Of a stretch of 64,000 nt of DNA, positions 61,249 through 64,000 are shown piece after piece; the stretch's first letter is position 1, and every line of letters begins with the position of its first letter. The stretch lies in NCBI GenBank assembly GCA_048265185.1, contig JBLXBZ010000003.1, positions 434,001-498,000 on the forward strand. The letters are read 5' to 3'. The notes under the pieces are model-generated. The model worked only from the letters and a program-made list of their open reading frames with translations. It was not told the DNA's origin and ran no database searches. This stretch comes from JBLXBZ01 sp048265185 (GTDB taxonomy: Bacteria; Pseudomonadota; Alphaproteobacteria; Rhizobiales; Stappiaceae). Made by a program: the position numbers and the translations under genes.

Positions 61249-61899
61249 ATGTCTTTCATGACCATGTTGACAAAGAAGTTTGAGCTGCCGACCCCGCAGG
61301 AGGCTTTGCTCGGGCGTGAGCGTGCGATCTGGATCACGGAGCCGCATGCCGTAAATGGCCGTCCGCTTGATGGCGACATTCCGCAAGGTCATGACAGCGT
61401 GTTGTTTTCAATGGGCAATTTCTGGGCGCCGGAGCGGCTTCTATGGCGGATGCCCGGAGCATATGTGACTTCGGTGGGGTTTGCGGGAGGCTTTACTAGG
61501 AACCCGACTTATAATGAAGTTTGCACGGGGCGTACGGGCCATGCGCTGGTTGCGCGGATTGTGTTCGACCCGAAAATTTTATCGCGAGAGGCTTTATTGC
61601 GGTGGTTCTGGGAGACGCATGATCCCACGCAAGGCATGCGTCAGGGCAATGATATGGGAACGCATTATCGCTCGGCGATCTATTGGCGGTCACCCGAAAT
61701 GCAGGCCGCGGCGGAAAAAAGCGCCCAAACCTACCAGACGGCTCTGCAAGCGGCCGGGCATACGCGCTCGATCACCACGGAGATACGCGAGGCGCCCAAA
61801 TATTATCTTGCTGAGAATAGGCACCAGCAATATTTGGCGAAAAACCCAGGGGAACATCGCGCCTTGGCGGGCGTCGGCGTTGATTATCCGGCGTGGTGA
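61249..61899 (+). CDS. MsrA homologue lacking all catalytic and resolving residues
   Basis: 216 residues from ATG 61249 (GCGGAG 6 bp upstream). The whole chain follows MsrA: VTSVGFAGGFTRNPTYNEVCTGRTGHA, THDPTQGMRQGNDMGTHYRS, ITTEIREAPKYYLAE and HQQYLAKNP. Compared without gaps to E. coli MsrA (offset 6), catalytic Cys51 (GCFWG) is Asn57 (GNFWA), acid Glu94 is Leu100 (GHALV), and resolving Cys198 and Cys206 are Arg204 and Asp212. Methionine sulfoxide reduction by the known thiol mechanism is therefore not possible. The substrate-pocket Tyr and Asp of the QGND..G..YRS block remain, so it might still bind oxidised Met. Intact reading frame. Confidence 0.85.
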   Translation: MSFMTMLTKKFELPTPQEALLGRERAIWITEPHAVNGRPLDGDIPQGHDSVLFSMGNFWAPERLLWRMPGAYVTSVGFAGGFTRNPTYNEVCTGRTGHALVARIVFDPKILSREALLRWFWETHDPTQGMRQGNDMGTHYRSAIYWRSPEMQAAAEKSAQTYQTALQAAGHTRSITTEIREAPKYYLAENRHQQYLAKNPGEHRALAGVGVDYPAW

Positions 61900-61980
61900 A
61901 AGCGCAGGAGCGAGCCTGACGTCAGGGCGCATGAGAGTTTTCTGTGGTTTGCGTGACGTTTATCGCAGCGCGCCTGTGGG

Positions 61981-62454
61981 TTAGCCAAGCAAAGATAAAT
62001 CGCTGGGGGGAGGCGACAACCTCGCGTCCTTTAAGGCGTCCAGCAGACGTTGAGTATTGCGTGACGGGTTGTCTTCCGGGCTCTCAAATTCGATGAAATG
62101 CATGTCCACCGCAGCTTGCAGGGCCGTGAGGATAAGCTCAAAATATACGGAAACGCCCAGATGATGAAACTCCAAATCCAGCCGGATCGTTGGGGTGGAG
62201 CCCCATTTGAGATCAACGTTCGCCGCGTTGCCATATCTTAAACTGTCGCCTTTGAAGAACAGTTCGGCGGAAGAGCGCACAAGATCAGCTATGTTATTGT
62301 GCTGTTCCGTATGGACGTAGGAAATCAGGTGGACGACGTCAATAAGGCGGAGTTCCGCTGCGAAATCCTGTATGCCCCAAGCTAGGGCGCGTTCGCGGTC
62401 CATCACGTTGTTCTCTCCGCATGGGGCGGTCAAACTCGAAAAATCCATTTGCAT
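61981..62454 (-). CDS. Hypothetical protein coupled to flhB
   Basis: 157 residues. ATG overlaps the flhB stop (TGATG); a GTG at 62457 is also in frame. Acidic, soluble, no signal or helix for membranes. Features: MDRERALAWGIQDFAAELRLIDVVHLISYVHTEQHNNIADL reads as two helices, then LRYGNAANVDLKWGSTPTIRLDLEF and VSVYFELILTALQAAVD. I do not recognise the family. Translational coupling to flhB suggests a flagellar export or assembly accessory, possibly clade-specific. Confidence 0.7.
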   Translation of the reverse strand: MQMDFSSLTAPCGENNVMDRERALAWGIQDFAAELRLIDVVHLISYVHTEQHNNIADLVRSSAELFFKGDSLRYGNAANVDLKWGSTPTIRLDLEFHHLGVSVYFELILTALQAAVDMHFIEFESPEDNPSRNTQRLLDALKDARLSPPPSDLSLLG

Positions 62455-63530
62455 CACAACGTCCTGTTTTGCCCCGAAGCATAAATATAATGTATAACTT
62501 CTGCAATCGCACGGAAAAATTGAGCTGGTATCTCTCTATCAACTTCTACTTGCTTAAAGAGAGCGCGCGCAAGTTCTTTATCTTCAACTACAGGTATATT
62601 GTTGTCCTCGGCGACCTGCCGGATTTTCAAGGCGATGAGGTCTTGCCCTTTCGCTAGGACCATAGGCGCTCCATCTTCTTCGCGTACGTAGCGCAAAGCA
62701 ACGGCGAAATGTGTTGGATTTGCGACAACCACTGTTGCTTTGGGAATGGCGGTCATCATCCGGTTGCGCGCGCGATCACGCGCCAGAGATCGCATTCTCG
62801 CTTTGACCAGAGGATCGCCTTCAGCTTGTTTATGCTCGTCTTTCAGGTCTTGCCGGCTCATGCGCAAATTCTTGCGCCAATGCCGGCGAACCCAAACAAG
62901 GTCCACGGCGACAAGCACGATTGTTGCGATGCAAACGCCGGATACGAGCTTGATCGTGAGTCGTAATATTTCTTCTGGAAGAAGAGTTGGGTCGGTAAAC
63001 ATGGCGTTCACCAGGCTTTGGCGTTCAGCGGAGAGCACGAATGTGACAACGATGCTGATTGCAATGAATTTGAAACAGGCCTTGATAAATTCGACGAGGC
63101 CTTGCGATCCGGCCATCCGTTCCCATCCTTTTTTAGGCGAGATTTTGGACAGGTCCGGCTTGATCCGGTCAAACGCCAGACGCGGGGCGTTTTGGAACCA
63201 AGCTGCGGCGAAACCGCCGACAAGCAAAATGATGGCTGCTGGCGCGATAAATCGACCCATTTCCAAACCGACGACGTCGGAGAGACGGAGGAAGTCTTGG
63301 CTGTTTTCAAGTCGTAATCCTCCTGCGCCTTCTATTAATCTAGACAGTTGCCCGGCAAGGCGCGCTGCGCTGTCAGGCATGGTGAAACCGATGATCAGAA
63401 GCAACCCGAGAAATGAGGCGAGAACCGGTGCTTCACGCGAATTTGGCGTGTTTCCTTTTTCTAACGCGTCATTGATCTTTTTCTCGGTTGGTTCTTCGGT
63501 TTTACTGTCTTTGTCCTCACCGTCCGCCAT
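62454..63530 (-). CDS. flhB: Flagellar export apparatus protein FlhB
   Basis: 358 residues. N-terminal KTEEPTEKKINDALEKG, four membrane helices (about 37-52, 90-112, 144-165, 190-210), and a cytoplasmic domain with the autocleavage motif N271PTHFAVALRY. FlhB switches export from hook to filament substrates. 33 bp downstream of fliG on the same strand; part of the rhizobial flagellar cluster that extends off the right edge. Confidence 0.95.
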   Translation of the reverse strand: MADGEDKDSKTEEPTEKKINDALEKGNTPNSREAPVLASFLGLLLIIGFTMPDSAARLAGQLSRLIEGAGGLRLENSQDFLRLSDVVGLEMGRFIAPAAIILLVGGFAAAWFQNAPRLAFDRIKPDLSKISPKKGWERMAGSQGLVEFIKACFKFIAISIVVTFVLSAERQSLVNAMFTDPTLLPEEILRLTIKLVSGVCIATIVLVAVDLVWVRRHWRKNLRMSRQDLKDEHKQAEGDPLVKARMRSLARDRARNRMMTAIPKATVVVANPTHFAVALRYVREEDGAPMVLAKGQDLIALKIRQVAEDNNIPVVEDKELARALFKQVEVDREIPAQFFRAIAEVIHYIYASGQNRTL

Positions 63531-63563
63531 TTCCTAAGCCACCTTCATGTACGTGCGGTAAGG

Positions 63564-64000
63564 TTATTGGATGTATTCTCCTTCGTCCTGTTTGGGGTTG
63601 AGGTCAATCTCGCCACGACCGGCCATTTCCAATGCAAGGTCGGTGATGGCGCGCCGGGCGGCCAAAACGTCGCGTTGCGAAGCGGGCTCGCCGGTGGCCA
63701 GTTCATGCTCAATGATGCGCCGTGCGCGGGAGGCCAGGGTCATCAGGATGGATTGACGTAATTGTCCATCGGTTCCCTTGAGCGACAATACAATCTGATC
63801 GGCGGGGATTTGATCGAAAATCGCCATGCGCGCGCGGGAGTTGAGATTGACGATGTCGTCGAAGGTGAAGAGTAGACCTTTAAGAACTTCGGCGGATTTT
63901 GGCTGTTGATCTTCAAGGTTTTGAAGCGCCTGCTCCATTTGTTCGCGGTCCATTTTGTTGAGAATGTCCGCCATTCTGGAGAACGTGTCGGCTTCCAGAG
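63564..64000 (-). CDS. fliG: Flagellar motor switch protein FliG (C-terminal part; start outside window)
   Basis: About 145 codons ending at 63564; the frame is open to the right edge (LEADTFSRMADILNKMDREQ). Matches the FliG middle/C-terminal domain: LEDQQPKSAEVLKGLLFTFDDIVNLNSRARMAIFDQIP, LSLKGTDGQLRQSILMTLASRARRIIEHEL, and the stator-facing helix with charged residues. It interacts with MotA and sets rotor torque. An internal Met at 63974 is not the start. Confidence 0.9.
   Translation of the reverse strand, partial: LEADTFSRMADILNKMDREQMEQALQNLEDQQPKSAEVLKGLLFTFDDIVNLNSRARMAIFDQIPADQIVLSLKGTDGQLRQSILMTLASRARRIIEHELATGEPASQRDVLAARRAITDLALEMAGRGEIDLNPKQDEGEYIQ

Noticed and set aside
61249..61899. 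Annotation as active peptide-methionine (S)-S-oxide reductase
   Set aside because: Asn replaces the catalytic Cys, and the catalytic Glu and both resolving Cys are also replaced.
58290..61926. GCCTGACGTCAGG palindrome at 58290-58303 and again at 61914-61926
   Set aside because: One copy is inside a coding region and only two copies were noticed; likely chance in GC-rich sequence.

Overview
The window is a 64-kb chromosomal segment of an alphaproteobacterium, most likely a flagellated member of the Hyphomicrobiales (Rhizobiales). The best evidence is the order pckA / chvI-chvG-hprK-EIIA(Man)-ptsH-ahcY, a rhizobial signature. It is supported by a DivL-type tyrosine 'kinase', a three-gene pntAa-pntAb-pntB transhydrogenase, a GcrA-type domain, a TsaE-AmgK fusion and alphaproteobacterial AddAB. 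Coding density is high and many starts overlap the previous stop (ATGA, TGATG). I saw no insertion sequence, prophage, CRISPR array, rRNA or tRNA.

Layout. 1-3.6 kb: end of atpC, a 70-aa orphan GcrA C-terminal-domain protein, and a three-gene XdhC / XdhC / molybdopterin-binding-MobA-like operon. 3.8-11.7 kb: ATP-type PEP carboxykinase divergent from the ChvI/ChvG two-component system, which leads into a regulatory PTS (HPr kinase, EIIA, HPr) and S-adenosylhomocysteinase. 11.8-24.8 kb: divL, tsaE-amgK, murU, addB, addA, trxA and grpE (cell-cycle control, muropeptide recycling, recombination repair, redox and protein folding). 24.8-36.4 kb: a TRIC-type channel, then a catabolic island. One six-gene minus operon carries a THI5/SsuA-type ABC importer, a cytosine-deaminase-like hydrolase, a flavoprotein oxidase and a quinone-reductase-like protein. 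RidA-like and 8-oxoguanine-deaminase genes diverge from it, followed by an MFS transporter and a creatininase-family amidohydrolase. Together they look like uptake and stepwise deamination or ring opening of an oxidised purine, pyrimidine or pterin. 36.7-43.7 kb: an M20 deacetylase and a complete dpp/opp-type ABC transporter behind a strong inverted-repeat operator candidate.

44.4-64 kb: a degenerate P1B-ATPase-like membrane protein, a XylD-like sugar-acid dehydratase, the transhydrogenase genes with an extended cytochrome aa3 subunit IV-like protein, PepF, a sigma-54 activator, a YcbB-type L,D-transpeptidase with a DUF882/M15-type peptidase, a XylX-like 2-keto-3-deoxy-sugar-acid dehydratase, a small membrane protein paired with a redox-dead MsrA homologue, and finally flhB and the C-terminal part of fliG.

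The most unusual content is two apparent pseudoenzymes. The protein at 44393-46012 keeps the P1B-ATPase scaffold but has lost the actuator domain, the CPC metal site, the phosphorylated Asp, the TGD motif and the GDGxND motif. The protein at 61249-61899 aligns without gaps to MsrA, yet the catalytic Cys, the catalytic Glu and both resolving Cys are all substituted. Both are intact genes with ribosome-binding sites, so they look like maintained, repurposed proteins rather than decaying ones. All family calls come from reading motifs by eye; no database search was run.
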